From: Pseudomonas sp. TH43
GTDB taxonomy: Bacteria; Pseudomonadota; Gammaproteobacteria; Pseudomonadales; Pseudomonadaceae
Reading direction: 5' to 3'
DNA length: 64,000 nucleotides
NCBI RefSeq assembly: GCF_016650635.1
Contig: NZ_JAEKFI010000003.1
Span: 62,001-126,000, forward strand
Shown here: piece after piece, positions 45,039-54,874 of the stretch
How the letters are laid out: each line of letters opens with the position of its first letter
Position numbering within the stretch: the first letter of the stretch is position 1
The notes under the pieces: model-generated
What the model was told of the DNA's origin: nothing
What the model saw: only the letters and a program-made list of their open reading frames with translations
Databases searched by the model: none
Made by a program: the position numbers and the translations under genes

Positions 45039-46667
45039 TCAGGCCGAAGTCTGTTTGGGTTTCAGATGGCGCGCATACCAAGGGCGCTGCGGCACCTTGC
45101 GAAACAACGACGACAACACCTTCTCGTCATCGCTGAAGGTAATGCGCAGCGCCAGCTTCATGGTTTCCGGATCCATCTCCACTGACTTGCCCGGTTGCAG
45201 GCCCGGCACCGTGCTGCAGCCGTGAGTGCTCGGCCCGAGCCACGGATCGGCGACTTCAACCCAGCGACCCGGTGCAAACCACGGCACACCATTGACCTGC
45301 AAGCGACTGACTTCGCCCGGATGGAAGCGTTCGTGCGCGCGAAACCAGTCTTCCAGGCGATCATCGATCCAGCCGTGAAAGTGCCAGAACACCGGGCTGA
45401 CATGGGAGGAAAACGGATCGCCAAGGAAGTCGTTTTCAGCGGCGTACCAACGCGCGGAAAAATCTGCCGGATCGCGCGCGAACGGTACCGGATGGCCATT
45501 GGACGGGTCCCGTGGTACTGACGCCCAGCGCATGTGCAGCCAGTCGTGCAGCCCCAGTTCGACTTCCGAACCGAACTGCCCCAAGGTCAGCCTGGCCAGA
45601 TAGCGCGGGTCACGGTAGCGCGATTCCCACACTAGGAAATTACTGTGATAAGTCTCGGCCGTTTTGATGTCGCTGACCCATTGCGAGTATTCGTCATCGT
45701 CCTCGGCCAGCCAGGTCGGCGGCAGTGAAGTGCCGTCGTGATTGTCGAAATAATCGGCAAAACCCTGGCGATCACGGATCAATTCCGGCTGCGGCAGCGG
45801 AAAATGCTGCCACGACGGCAGATCCTGCATTGAACGCGCCGTGCCCAGCATGTGCCTGTGCATGAAAAAGAAATCGATGCCCGAGCCATTGCGGTCCTTG
45901 CGCGGACCACGGGCGTCGCGCTCCTTGTCACGCGGGCCGGGCTGCCAGCCGATACCGCGCAGGGCGCCGCGCTTTTCCTCGCTCAAGGTATGCCACTTGT
46001 CGCGGCTGGCGTGCCAGAGCTGATGGAACAAGCGGTGTTCAGGAGAAATCAGCCAGGCCAGCAACGTCGGGTTCAACCCTGCGCGCTCGCGTGCCTCGGG
46101 GAATACGCGTTTGACGGCAATAAAACGGTTGTCCTGCGCCGGCAGCATCAAGGGGCGATCAAGGTTGAGGACGCGTCCGCTGAGGCTGCCGCTGCCGGCG
46201 TTGCCGAAACCGCCCCAGACCTCATCCAGCGCCATGCTGAATTCGTAGTCCGGTGCACCGTCGGCTGCGGACAGGCTGACCAGACGCCAACTCAACTGCG
46301 AGGTTTTGACATCGGCGAGGTCCGCGAGAATTCGATAGCGCGGCGCCTGAGACGAACGCAAGCGCTCGGCCGTGTCGAGAAAGCCGATGACGCCGCGCCC
46401 TTTGTGGGCAACATCGAGAAACACTTCCAGACCTTCTCCGGGCAAACCCGCGATACCGGCATCATGACCCTCGAAACGAATCTGCCAGACACCGCGCAGC
46501 GCATCCGCCAGGCGTTGTCCGGCAACATCCGCGACGTCGAACGACGCCTCACCCGGGGTGATCGTCGGATCCGGCTTCGTCCATTCACGATGCCCAAAAT
46601 ACGCTGCAGGCACAGCGGCGCCGGTCAGTGCCAGGCCCGCCATGAACCATCGTCGAGAAATCTTCAT
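45039..46667 (-). CDS. pvdP: Periplasmic tyrosinase PvdP
   Basis: The 542-residue protein begins with a twin-arginine signal (KISRRWFMAGLALTG) and is an oxidase with a binuclear copper site: HxxxH-like clusters FFFMHRHMLG and VSPVFWHFHGWID are visible. PvdP oxidises the D-Tyr/Dab part of dihydropyoverdine precursors to make the chromophore in the periplasm. Its length matches PvdP (544 in P. aeruginosa). I start at the ATG at 46667. An exact PvdS box precedes it. Confidence 0.94.
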   Translation of the reverse strand: MKISRRWFMAGLALTGAAVPAAYFGHREWTKPDPTITPGEASFDVADVAGQRLADALRGVWQIRFEGHDAGIAGLPGEGLEVFLDVAHKGRGVIGFLDTAERLRSSQAPRYRILADLADVKTSQLSWRLVSLSAADGAPDYEFSMALDEVWGGFGNAGSGSLSGRVLNLDRPLMLPAQDNRFIAVKRVFPEARERAGLNPTLLAWLISPEHRLFHQLWHASRDKWHTLSEEKRGALRGIGWQPGPRDKERDARGPRKDRNGSGIDFFFMHRHMLGTARSMQDLPSWQHFPLPQPELIRDRQGFADYFDNHDGTSLPPTWLAEDDDEYSQWVSDIKTAETYHSNFLVWESRYRDPRYLARLTLGQFGSEVELGLHDWLHMRWASVPRDPSNGHPVPFARDPADFSARWYAAENDFLGDPFSSHVSPVFWHFHGWIDDRLEDWFRAHERFHPGEVSRLQVNGVPWFAPGRWVEVADPWLGPSTHGCSTVPGLQPGKSVEMDPETMKLALRITFSDDEKVLSSLFRKVPQRPWYARHLKPKQTSA

Positions 46668-46712
46668 TGCCCTACCTGTGTCAGCCATGAAGCAGGCTTT
46701 ATCCAAGCTAGA

Positions 46713-46736
46713 ACGTTTGTTGCAGAGGTAAATTTA
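46713..46736 (-). promoter_or_regulatory. PvdS box of pvdP
   Basis: On the minus strand TAAAT-N16-CGT exactly, 46 bases upstream of the pvdP start. Confidence 0.87.
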
Positions 46737-46802
46737 TGCCGTCCTGAAAAGATCGCAGCCTTCGGCAGTTCCTGTATCGCGCGCGTTCTTTTCAGCCAGA
46801 CC

Positions 46803-46826
46803 TAAATTACCCGGCAGCCCAGTCGT
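46803..46826 (+). promoter_or_regulatory. PvdS box of pvdMNO
   Basis: TAAAT-N16-CGT exactly, 56 bases before the pvdM start. The divergent pvdP box lies 66 bases away. Confidence 0.87.
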
Positions 46827-46882
46827 TCCACCCAGATAGCGAAGGCCCTTGCGCCTGCACCTCGACGGCGAACCTGACTGAG

Positions 46883-48238
46883 ATGGCAATGACAAAACCA
46901 CGTTCGAAAAAGGCTCTTTACATCGGCCTGCCGCTGGCCCTGGCGATCAGTGCCGCCGCAGGTTTTGCGGTTTGGGAACACTGGTTCAAGGACAACCCCG
47001 GCTACCCGGTCAAAGTCATGCAGCAAGCCGATGAGTTGCAGGACCGCATCATTTCCTTCGATAGCCACATCACCGTGCCGCTGGATTTCGGCACCGCCGG
47101 CAACGAAGCCGACAAGGATGGCAGCGGCCAGTTCGATCTGGTAAAAACAGCCCGCGGGCGCCTGTCCGGTGCCGCCCTGACGATCTTCGGCTGGCCGGAA
47201 ATCTGGAACGGCGCCAACGCCCCCCACCGTCCGACCGCCGGGTTTGTCGAAGAAGCACGCTTCGAACAGGAAACCCGCTACAAGATCATCAGCACCCTGG
47301 TGCGCGACTTCCCCAATCAGGTCGCCATCGCCTACACCCCGGACGATTTCCGCCGTCTGCATGGCGAAGGCAAGTTTGCGATTTTCATGAGCATGCTCAA
47401 CGCCTATCCACTGGGCAACGATCTCAACGCCCTGGACAAGTGGGCCGCACGTGGCATGCGCATGTTCGGTTTCAGTTACGTGGGCAACAACGACTGGGCC
47501 GACTCCTCGCGACCACTGCCGTTTTTCAATGACACCCGCGATGCGCTCGGCGGTCTGTCGGACATCGGCAAACAGGCCGTGCATCGCCTCAATGATCTGG
47601 GCGTCATCATCGATGTCTCGCAGATGTCGACCAAGGCACTGGAACAGGTCGCGCAACTGAGTCGCGCACCGATCGTGGCCTCCCACTCGGCGCCACGGGC
47701 ACTGGTGGATATCCCGCGCAATATCAGCGACCAGGAAATGCAACTGATCAAGAACAGTGGCGGCGTTGTGCAAATTGTCGGTTTCCCGACCTACTTGCGT
47801 CCCCTGAGCCAAACAACGCAGGACAAGCTCAACGCACTGCGTGCCAGGTTTGATCTGCAGCCACTGCAGGGCCTGGAAATGGCGCTGATGCCTGGTGACC
47901 CGATCATCACCGTATGGCCGGAACAACGCTTTGGCGAGTACGCCGGCCAGCTCTACGCAATCGTCGACGAAGAACCCAAGGCCAACCTCAAGGACCTCGG
48001 TGACGCAATCGATTACGCCGTGAAGAAAATCGGCATCGACCATGTCGGCATCAGTTCCGACTTCAACGATGGCGGCGGTCTGGATGGCTGGAAGGACGTC
48101 AGCGAAGCACGCAACGTAACCGCCGAGTTGATCTCCCGTGGCTACAGCGAGGCCGACATCGCCAAATTGTGGGGCGGCAACTTCTTGCGGGTCTGGGAAC
48201 AAGTGCAAAAATCCTCCAAGCCTGTCGTCAACCGCTGA
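46883..48238 (+). CDS. pvdM: Periplasmic dipeptidase-like protein PvdM
   Basis: The 451-residue protein has an N-terminal membrane anchor/signal (LYIGLPLALAISAAAGF) and a renal-dipeptidase fold, with DSHITVPLDF near the metal site, VIIDVSQMS, VASHSAPRALVDIPRN and GISSDFND. In pyoverdine maturation PvdM is needed with PvdP for oxidation of ferribactin in the periplasm. ATG 46889 is an alternative start. The pvdN gene follows 28 bases later. Confidence 0.93.
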   Translation: MAMTKPRSKKALYIGLPLALAISAAAGFAVWEHWFKDNPGYPVKVMQQADELQDRIISFDSHITVPLDFGTAGNEADKDGSGQFDLVKTARGRLSGAALTIFGWPEIWNGANAPHRPTAGFVEEARFEQETRYKIISTLVRDFPNQVAIAYTPDDFRRLHGEGKFAIFMSMLNAYPLGNDLNALDKWAARGMRMFGFSYVGNNDWADSSRPLPFFNDTRDALGGLSDIGKQAVHRLNDLGVIIDVSQMSTKALEQVAQLSRAPIVASHSAPRALVDIPRNISDQEMQLIKNSGGVVQIVGFPTYLRPLSQTTQDKLNALRARFDLQPLQGLEMALMPGDPIITVWPEQRFGEYAGQLYAIVDEEPKANLKDLGDAIDYAVKKIGIDHVGISSDFNDGGGLDGWKDVSEARNVTAELISRGYSEADIAKLWGGNFLRVWEQVQKSSKPVVNR

Positions 48239-48266
48239 CACCTCTTCGAACAAGCGATCAGACCTC

Positions 48267-49547
48267 ATGACCAACCGTCGTTCTTTTCTCAAACAAGCCG
48301 GCATTCTTGCCGCCGGCCTGCCCCTTGGCGCTGCCGTCAACCTGCCGGCCCGCGCCGCCAATCCACAACCGATCGGCGGGAACAAATGGGCACAACTGCG
48401 CCAGTTGTTCGATCAGGACCCGGATTACCTGCATTTCGCCAACTTCCTCGTGACCTCCCATCCGCGCCCGGTGCGCGAAGCCATCGAGCGTTACCGCGTG
48501 ACCCTCGACCGCAATCCCGGTCGCGCGATGGATTGGGATCTGGGTGAAACCGAAAAGCGCGAGCAAACCGTGCGCGAATGGGCCGGTCGCTACCTCAAGG
48601 CCAAGCCTGAGCAGATCGCCCTCACCGGCAGCACCACCGAAGGTCTGGCGCTTATCTATGGCGGCATTCATGTGCGCGCCGATCAGGAAATCCTCACCAC
48701 CGAACACGAGCACTACGCGACCAATTACACCTTGGCTTATCGCCAGCAGAAAGATGACGTCAAGGTGCGCAAACTGAAGTTGTTCGACAGCAGCGCAACG
48801 GTGTCCGTCGACGAAATACTGACCCGTATCGACAAAGGCATTCGCCCTGAAACCCGCGTATTGGGCATGACTTGGGTGCAATCGGGCAGCGGCGTGAAGC
48901 TGCCGATCGGCGAGATCGGCAAACTGGTGGACCAGCACAATCGTCAGCGCGAGGAAAAGGATCGCATCCTGTACGTCGTCGATGGCGTGCACGGCTTTGG
49001 TGTCGATGACCTCGACTTCCCCGACATGCATTGCGATTTCTTTATCGCCGGTACCCACAAGTGGATGTTCGGCCCGCGCGGCACCGGAATTATTTGCGCA
49101 CGTTCCAGCGAACTGAAGGACGTCACCCCGACCATCCCGACCTTCTCCGAAGCCACCACGTTCTCGACCATCATGACCCCCGGCGGGTATCACAGTTTCG
49201 AGCACCGCTGGGCGCTGGACGAAGCGTTCAAGCTGCATCTGACGCTGGGCAAGCGCGAGGTGCAAACGCGTATTCACGAACTCAATACCTACGCCAAAAA
49301 CCGCTTGCTGGAACACCGTTCGATTGAACTGGTAACACCGCGCAGCAGCGATCTGTCTGCCGGCTTCACCTTCTTCCGGATCAAGGATCGCGATTGCGAT
49401 CAGGTCGCCGCTCAACTCATGCAAAACCGCGTGGTATGCGACGCGGTGGAGCGCGACGTCGGCCCGGTGATACGCATCGCACCCGGCCTGCTGAACAGCG
49501 AAAACGACATCGAGCGTTTCATGGCCGTGCTCAACAAACAGCTGTGA
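48267..49547 (+). CDS. pvdN: Periplasmic PLP enzyme PvdN
   Basis: The 426-residue class V aminotransferase-fold protein has a twin-arginine signal (TNRRSFLKQAGILAAGL). The PLP lysine is in FIAGTHKWMFGPRGTG and the Asp in VVDGVHGFGVDD. PvdN converts the glutamate residue on the pyoverdine chromophore to succinamide. Its length matches the family (427). I start at the ATG at 48267; the frame is open upstream inside pvdM. It is the middle gene of pvdMNO. Confidence 0.94.
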   Translation: MTNRRSFLKQAGILAAGLPLGAAVNLPARAANPQPIGGNKWAQLRQLFDQDPDYLHFANFLVTSHPRPVREAIERYRVTLDRNPGRAMDWDLGETEKREQTVREWAGRYLKAKPEQIALTGSTTEGLALIYGGIHVRADQEILTTEHEHYATNYTLAYRQQKDDVKVRKLKLFDSSATVSVDEILTRIDKGIRPETRVLGMTWVQSGSGVKLPIGEIGKLVDQHNRQREEKDRILYVVDGVHGFGVDDLDFPDMHCDFFIAGTHKWMFGPRGTGIICARSSELKDVTPTIPTFSEATTFSTIMTPGGYHSFEHRWALDEAFKLHLTLGKREVQTRIHELNTYAKNRLLEHRSIELVTPRSSDLSAGFTFFRIKDRDCDQVAAQLMQNRVVCDAVERDVGPVIRIAPGLLNSENDIERFMAVLNKQL

Positions 49548-49577
49548 CGCCCCGCTTTCCTTTAGACGAGATGACTC

Positions 49578-50471
49578 ATGAAACGTGATCTGTTGACCCC
49601 TGCCCTCGGCGCCAAGGCGCTCAAGGCACTGGCCCTCGCCGCCCTCATGAGCGGCCTGCTGCCGAGCGCCGCCCAGGCCGCAACCGCCCCTGCTGCTGGC
49701 AAAGTGTTCAAGGACTGCAAGGACTGCCCGGAGATGGTCGTGCTGCCGGCCGGCACCTTCACCATGGGCACACCGGAGGATGAAGTCGGGCGCGAACCTG
49801 ACGAAGGCCCGATGCATGAAGTGACCTTCGCCAAACCCTTCGCCATGAGCCGCTTCCAGATCACTGCAGGTGAATGGGACAGTTACATTCGCGAGAGCGG
49901 TGCGGTGATCGCCAACGGTGACACGCGCCCCGGTCGCGAGTGCATCGCGAGCAAACCGCGCTACCCGCAAACCCCGCGCCAGCCGGCGGTGTGCATGGAC
50001 TTCCAGGACATCAAGAACTACGTCGCCTGGTTGTCGAAAAAAACCGGGCAGACCTACAGCATGCTCAGCGAAGCCCAGCGTGAATACGGTGCCCGTGCAG
50101 GTTCCAAAGGACCGTTCCCCTTCCCGTTCGACGAGGGCAAGGGCTACAGCATCGCCAAGCACGCCAACACCTACGGCCCGGCGGACGGCTACAGTTTCAG
50201 CTCGCCGGCAGGCAGCTATCCGGCCAACGCCTTTGGCCTGTACGACATGCACGGCAATGTCTATGAGTGGGTCGAAGACTGCTATCACCCGGACTACAAA
50301 GGTGCGCCAACCGACGGTAGCGCGTGGCTGGAACCCAACTGCGAGACCCTGCGCATTCGCGGCAATGACTGGGGTGAAGCGCCGGTCTTCTCCCGTTCGG
50401 GCAACCGCAACGACATCGATCCGAAGACCCGCGGCGACTGGATCGGTTTCCGTGTTGTGCGTGAGTTGTAA
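49578..50471 (+). CDS. pvdO: Periplasmic maturation protein PvdO (FGE-sulfatase fold)
   Basis: The 297-residue protein has a signal peptide ending near AAQAA, then a formylglycine-generating-enzyme-like fold: EMVVLPAGTFTMGTPEDE, QREYGARAG, YDMHGNVYEWVED and the final WIGFRVVREL. PvdO completes the chromophore by oxidising the dihydro form. Closes the pvdMNO operon, 31 bases after pvdN. Confidence 0.93.
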   Translation: MKRDLLTPALGAKALKALALAALMSGLLPSAAQAATAPAAGKVFKDCKDCPEMVVLPAGTFTMGTPEDEVGREPDEGPMHEVTFAKPFAMSRFQITAGEWDSYIRESGAVIANGDTRPGRECIASKPRYPQTPRQPAVCMDFQDIKNYVAWLSKKTGQTYSMLSEAQREYGARAGSKGPFPFPFDEGKGYSIAKHANTYGPADGYSFSSPAGSYPANAFGLYDMHGNVYEWVEDCYHPDYKGAPTDGSAWLEPNCETLRIRGNDWGEAPVFSRSGNRNDIDPKTRGDWIGFRVVREL

Positions 50472-50498
50472 TAGGCAGTAACGCTTCTCCTCTCCCCC

Positions 50499-50521
50499 CG
50501 GTCGCCGCCAGTCGGCGACCG
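50499..50521. other. GC-rich hairpin between pvdO and the pvdE promoter
   Basis: Stem CGGTCGCCG / CGGCGACCG with a 5-base loop sits right after pvdO and three bases before the pvdE PvdS box. It lacks a T run, so it is at best a partial terminator or a transcript-protecting stem. Confidence 0.5.
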
Positions 50522-50523
50522 TC

Positions 50524-50547
50524 TAAATTAAGCAGCGGATCAGACGT
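50524..50547 (+). promoter_or_regulatory. PvdS box of pvdE
   Basis: TAAAT-N16-CGT exactly, 43 bases before the pvdE start. Confidence 0.87.
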
Positions 50548-50590
50548 TCTACAGGGTATCTGCCTTTACGACCCAAGGAACTGTCCTGTC

Positions 50591-52240
50591 ATGACCCAGC
50601 CTACGCGCGGTGCAATTCATGAATTGTTCACCCTACTCAAACCTTTTCGGCTCGTCGTCGCACTGTCGGTCATTCTGGGTATGGTCGGTGGCCTGAGTGT
50701 CACGGTCCTCCTGGCCACCATCAACAACGCGCTGCACTCCGAAACCGGTCTGACCCAAGGCGTGGTCGCGCTGTTCGGTGGCCTGTGTGTGCTGGCGCTG
50801 CTCAGCTCGATCTGCTCGGACATCGGCACCAATTATGTCGGCCAGCACATCATCGCCACCCTGCGCAAACAACTGGGCGAGAAAGTCCTGTCGGCACCGA
50901 TCGAGCAGATCGAACGCTATCGCAGCCATCGCCTGATTCCGGTGCTGACCCACGATGTCGACACCATCAGCGACTTCGCCTTCGCCTTCGCGCCACTGGC
51001 CATATCGCTGACCGTGACCCTCGGTTGCATGGGTTATCTGGCGATGCTGTCGTGGCCAATGTTCCTGATCATGGTCGTGGCGATCCTGATCGGCACGGGC
51101 ATTCAGTACTTTGCCCAAGGGCGCGGGATCAAAGGTTTCTTCGCCGCCCGTGATGCTGAAGACGAACTGCAAAAGCACTACAACGCGATTGCCGAAGGTG
51201 CCAAGGAACTGCGCATTCACCGCCCGCGTCGCCAACGCATGTTCAACAGCGGCATCAAGGGCACTGCCGATTTCATCTGCAAGACCCAGATCAAATCGAT
51301 CAACACCTTCGTGATTGCCAAGAGTTTCGGCTCGATGCTGTTCTTTGTGGTCATCGGTCTGGCACTGGCCCTGCAATCGTTCTGGCCCAGCGCTGACAAA
51401 ACCGTGATGAGCGGTTTCGTCCTGGTGCTGCTGTACATGAAAGGTCCACTGGAACATCTGGTCGGCACCTTGCCGGTGGTCAGCCGCGCACAGATCGCCT
51501 TCCGCCGCATCGCCGAACTGTCGGCGCAGTTCTCCTCGCCCGAGCCGCATCTGTTGCTCAGCGATCAGGGCAAGAAAGCCGAGCCGGTGCAGAGCCTGGA
51601 ACTCAAAGACGTGCGCTACGCCTTCCCGGCCGTGGGCGACGCCAACCCGTTCACGCTGGGGCCGGTGAATCTGAAGATCGAACAGGGCGACATCGTGTTC
51701 ATCGTCGGCGAAAACGGCTGCGGCAAGACCACCCTGATCAAACTGCTGCTGGGCCTGTATCCGCCACAGCAAGGCGAAATCCGCCTCAACGGCGAGTGCG
51801 TGACCGCCCTCACCCGCGACGATTACCGCCAGTTGTTCACCACGGTTTTTGCCGACTACTACCTGTTCGATGACGTGGTGCAAGGCGATACGCACATTCC
51901 CGACGACGCCAACAAATACCTGCAGCGCCTGGAAATCGCCCACAAGGTCAGCGTGCAGGACGGCAGCTTCACCACCACCGACCTGTCCACCGGCCAGCGC
52001 AAGCGTCTGGCGCTGGTCAATGCCTGGTTGGAGGAACGCCCGGTGCTGGTGTTCGACGAATGGGCCGCGGATCAGGACCCGACCTTCCGCCGGATCTTCT
52101 ACACCGAGTTGCTGCCCGACCTCAAACGCCTGGGCAAGACCATCATCGTGATCTCCCACGATGACCGTTACTTCGACGTCGCCGACCAGTTGGTGCGCAT
52201 GGATGCCGGCAAAGTCAAAACCGCGCTCAACCCGGCCTGA
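50591..52240 (+). CDS. pvdE: Pyoverdine precursor ABC exporter PvdE
   Basis: The 549-residue half-transporter has six membrane segments (about residues 15-300) and a C-terminal ATPase with Walker A GENGCGKTT, a degenerate signature LSTGQRKRL and Walker B VLVFDEWAADQDP. The STGQ variant is normal for the SyrD/PvdE family. It moves acylated ferribactin from the cytosol to the periplasm. It has its own PvdS box and is followed by a terminator. Confidence 0.95.
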   Translation: MTQPTRGAIHELFTLLKPFRLVVALSVILGMVGGLSVTVLLATINNALHSETGLTQGVVALFGGLCVLALLSSICSDIGTNYVGQHIIATLRKQLGEKVLSAPIEQIERYRSHRLIPVLTHDVDTISDFAFAFAPLAISLTVTLGCMGYLAMLSWPMFLIMVVAILIGTGIQYFAQGRGIKGFFAARDAEDELQKHYNAIAEGAKELRIHRPRRQRMFNSGIKGTADFICKTQIKSINTFVIAKSFGSMLFFVVIGLALALQSFWPSADKTVMSGFVLVLLYMKGPLEHLVGTLPVVSRAQIAFRRIAELSAQFSSPEPHLLLSDQGKKAEPVQSLELKDVRYAFPAVGDANPFTLGPVNLKIEQGDIVFIVGENGCGKTTLIKLLLGLYPPQQGEIRLNGECVTALTRDDYRQLFTTVFADYYLFDDVVQGDTHIPDDANKYLQRLEIAHKVSVQDGSFTTTDLSTGQRKRLALVNAWLEERPVLVFDEWAADQDPTFRRIFYTELLPDLKRLGKTIIVISHDDRYFDVADQLVRMDAGKVKTALNPA

Positions 52241-52242
52241 CA

Positions 52243-52317
52243 CGCCAACCGCTCAGGGATGGGCTGATCCCGCCTTCACGCGATAGCAGAGTTTTTCGCG
52301 GTTGGCGGGATTTTTTT
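52243..52317 (+). terminator. Terminator region after pvdE with two alternative stems
   Basis: The 3' arm GCGGTTGGCGGGAT can pair either with CGCCAACCGC at 52243 (10 perfect pairs) or with ATCCCGCC at 52267 (8 perfect pairs). Seven T bases follow. Either fold gives a Rho-independent stop before fpvA. Confidence 0.75.
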
Positions 52318-52341
52318 CCGGTTTTTACGCAGTGTTGCGTC

Positions 52342-52360
52342 TAATTATCATTAACTAATA
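52342..52360. promoter_or_regulatory. Fur-like box upstream of fpvA
   Basis: TAATTATCATTAACTAATA; its complement contains AATGATAATTA, close to the core of the Fur consensus. It lies 36 bases before the fpvA start. The FpvI-dependent promoter should be here too, but I cannot delimit it. Confidence 0.55.
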
Positions 52361-52395
52361 AAACTGCACTCGCACTTCAGGAGCATCCCGAGCAA

Positions 52396-54822
52396 ATGCA
52401 AGCCTTAAAGTTGTCCCGCACCCCTCTGGCTGTAGCCATTTCCCGCCGCAATCCGCGTGGCGCCGTGCTGTCAGGTGCCCTGCTGACGCTGATGCTGTTG
52501 GGCAGCGCCCAGGCTCAAGCGACGCCGGTCGACGTCAACGTCCCTGCGCAACCGCTGTCCAGCGCACTGCAACAGCTTGGGCAACAAGCCAACCTGCAGA
52601 TTCTCTACAGCCCGGAAACCCTGGCTGGCCTGAAATCGAGTGCGGTCTCCGGTCACCTGGAGCCGAAACAGGCGCTGGACAACTTGCTGCTGGGGAGCGG
52701 CATGACTTATCAACTGACCGGCAACACCGTTTCGCTGGTGCCGGCGACCGGAGCAGCTGCGGGAAACGCCCTGGAGCTCGGCGCGGTATCGATTTCCGGC
52801 AAGGCGCCGGGGTCGACCACTGAAGGCACCGGGCTGTACACCACGTACTCATCCAGTAGTTCGACGCGTCTGAACCTGACACCCAAGGAAACCCCGCAGT
52901 CGCTGACCGTCATGACCCGTCAGCGCCTCGACGACCAGCGCCTGACCAACCTCAGCGATACCCTCGACGCCACACCGGGCATCATCGTGCTGCGTGACGG
53001 CCAGGGCGCAGAGTCCGACGGTTACTTCTCCCGTGGTTTCGAGATCCAGAACTTCGAAATCGACGGCGTGCCGACCGTCAAGCGCATGGACAACTACACC
53101 CAGAGCATGGCGATGTACGACCGTGTTGAAGTGGTGCGTGGTGCCACCGGTCTGATCAGCGGCCTGGGCAGCCCTTCGGCGACCATCAACCTGATCCGCA
53201 AGCGTCCGACCGCCGAAGCGCAGGCCAGCGTCACCGCTGAAGCCGGCAACTGGGATCGCTACGGCACCGGCTTCGACGTCTCCGGGCCGTTGACCGAAAC
53301 CGGCAACATCCGTGGCCGTCTGGTCGGCGACTTCAAGACTGAACAGTCCTGGGTCGATCGCTACAAACAAGATTCGCAACTGATGTATGGCATCACTGAG
53401 TTCGACCTGACCGAAGACACCTTGCTGACGATGGGCTTCAGCTACCAGCGCACCGACGTCGACTCGCCAATGCGTTCGGGCCTGCCGACCCGCTTCACCG
53501 ACGGCTCGCGCACCAACCTCAAACGTTCCTTGAACTCGGCGCAGACCTGGTCTTACAACGACCACGAACAAACCAGCTTCTTCACCTCGATAGAACAGCA
53601 ATTCGGCAATGGCTGGAGCGGCAAGGTTGAATTGACTCACTCCGAGAACAAATTCGACGAGGTCTTCAACTACGTCAACGGCGGCCTGAACCCTGATGGC
53701 AGCGGCACGACCCAACTGCCGGTGCGCTTCTCCGGTACCCCGCGCCAGAACAACATCGACGCCTACCTGACCGGCCCGTTCGGCCTGCTGGGTCGCGAGC
53801 ATGAGCTGATCGCCGGTGTGACCCTGTCCCAATACTACGAAAACGTGCCGAGCTACGGTGGCTGGAAATACGACTATTCCAACTCCCCTGCCGGCGCCAT
53901 CGACAACCTGCTGAACTGGAACGGCGACTCGGTCAAACCCGAATTCAACGTCACCGGCAAATCCACCGTCGATGAAACGCAATACGCCGCTTACCTGGCC
54001 ACCCGCCTGCGCGCCACCGATGACCTGAGCATCCTGCTCGGCAGCCGCGTCGTCGACTGGCATCGCGAGATCGAAGACAAACCGTACGGCGGTGCAGAAA
54101 CCAAGACCAAGGAATCGGAAACCGGCGTCTACATCCCTTACGCGGGCGTGGTCTACGACGTCAACGACACCTGGTCGCTGTATGCCAGCTACACCAAGAT
54201 CTTCAACCCGCAATCGTCGTGGGTTCGCGACATCAACAACAAGCCTCTGGACCCGATGGAAGGCACCGGCTACGAAGTCGGCGTCAAGGGTAGCCACTTC
54301 GATGGCAAGCTGAACTCCAGCTTCGCGCTGTTCAAGATCGAGCAGGACAACCTGGCGATCTGGATCGACACCCCAGGCGGCAACACCTACAAATCCGAAC
54401 AGGGCACCACCACCAAAGGTGCGGAATTCACCCTCGATGGTGAACTCGCCGAAGGCTGGCAAGCGTCTGCCGGTTACGCCTACGCGGTCAGCACCGATGC
54501 CGATGACCAGCGCATCGTCACCACCCTGCCCCGTCACAGCCTCAAGACCTTCACCAGCTATCGCCTGCCGGGCATTCTGGACAAAGTCACCGTTGGCGGT
54601 GGCGTGAACTGGCAGAGCAAGACCGGTGCCGACCTGCACACCTTCCAGCAAGGCAGCTACGCCGTCACCAACCTGCTGGCACGCTACGACATCAGCAAAA
54701 ACCTCAGCGCCTCGGTCAACCTGAACAACGTATTCGACCGCGAATACCTCAGCTACGCAGGCGACCACGGCATGTACGGCGCACCGCGCAACATCATGAC
54801 CGGCTTCAAGTACACGTTCTGA
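52396..54822 (+). CDS. fpvA: TonB-dependent ferripyoverdine receptor FpvA with signalling domain
   Basis: The 808-residue outer-membrane protein has a signal peptide ending near AQAQA. Then comes an N-terminal STN signalling domain (about residues 50-125, VNVPAQPLSSALQQLGQQ), a TonB-box region, a plug domain (about 160-270) and a 22-strand barrel closing with the terminal Phe in TGFKYTF. The STN domain talks to an FpvR-type anti-sigma factor to release FpvI and PvdS. Its place at the end of the pvd island supports FpvA, though ligand type cannot be read. It has its own strong terminator. Confidence 0.92.
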   Translation: MQALKLSRTPLAVAISRRNPRGAVLSGALLTLMLLGSAQAQATPVDVNVPAQPLSSALQQLGQQANLQILYSPETLAGLKSSAVSGHLEPKQALDNLLLGSGMTYQLTGNTVSLVPATGAAAGNALELGAVSISGKAPGSTTEGTGLYTTYSSSSSTRLNLTPKETPQSLTVMTRQRLDDQRLTNLSDTLDATPGIIVLRDGQGAESDGYFSRGFEIQNFEIDGVPTVKRMDNYTQSMAMYDRVEVVRGATGLISGLGSPSATINLIRKRPTAEAQASVTAEAGNWDRYGTGFDVSGPLTETGNIRGRLVGDFKTEQSWVDRYKQDSQLMYGITEFDLTEDTLLTMGFSYQRTDVDSPMRSGLPTRFTDGSRTNLKRSLNSAQTWSYNDHEQTSFFTSIEQQFGNGWSGKVELTHSENKFDEVFNYVNGGLNPDGSGTTQLPVRFSGTPRQNNIDAYLTGPFGLLGREHELIAGVTLSQYYENVPSYGGWKYDYSNSPAGAIDNLLNWNGDSVKPEFNVTGKSTVDETQYAAYLATRLRATDDLSILLGSRVVDWHREIEDKPYGGAETKTKESETGVYIPYAGVVYDVNDTWSLYASYTKIFNPQSSWVRDINNKPLDPMEGTGYEVGVKGSHFDGKLNSSFALFKIEQDNLAIWIDTPGGNTYKSEQGTTTKGAEFTLDGELAEGWQASAGYAYAVSTDADDQRIVTTLPRHSLKTFTSYRLPGILDKVTVGGGVNWQSKTGADLHTFQQGSYAVTNLLARYDISKNLSASVNLNNVFDREYLSYAGDHGMYGAPRNIMTGFKYTF

Positions 54823-54840
54823 TTTAACCACCGCAACACA

Positions 54841-54874
54841 AAAAGCGCCCCGGCCAAACCGGGGCGCTTTTTTT
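54841..54874 (+). terminator. Terminator of fpvA
   Basis: Stem AAAAGCGCCCCGG / CCGGGGCGCTTTT with T7, 19 bases past the stop. Confidence 0.94.

Noticed and set aside
50500..50520. Hairpin after pvdO considered as a Rho-independent terminator
   Set aside because: The stem is strong but no T run follows; listed only as a hairpin.
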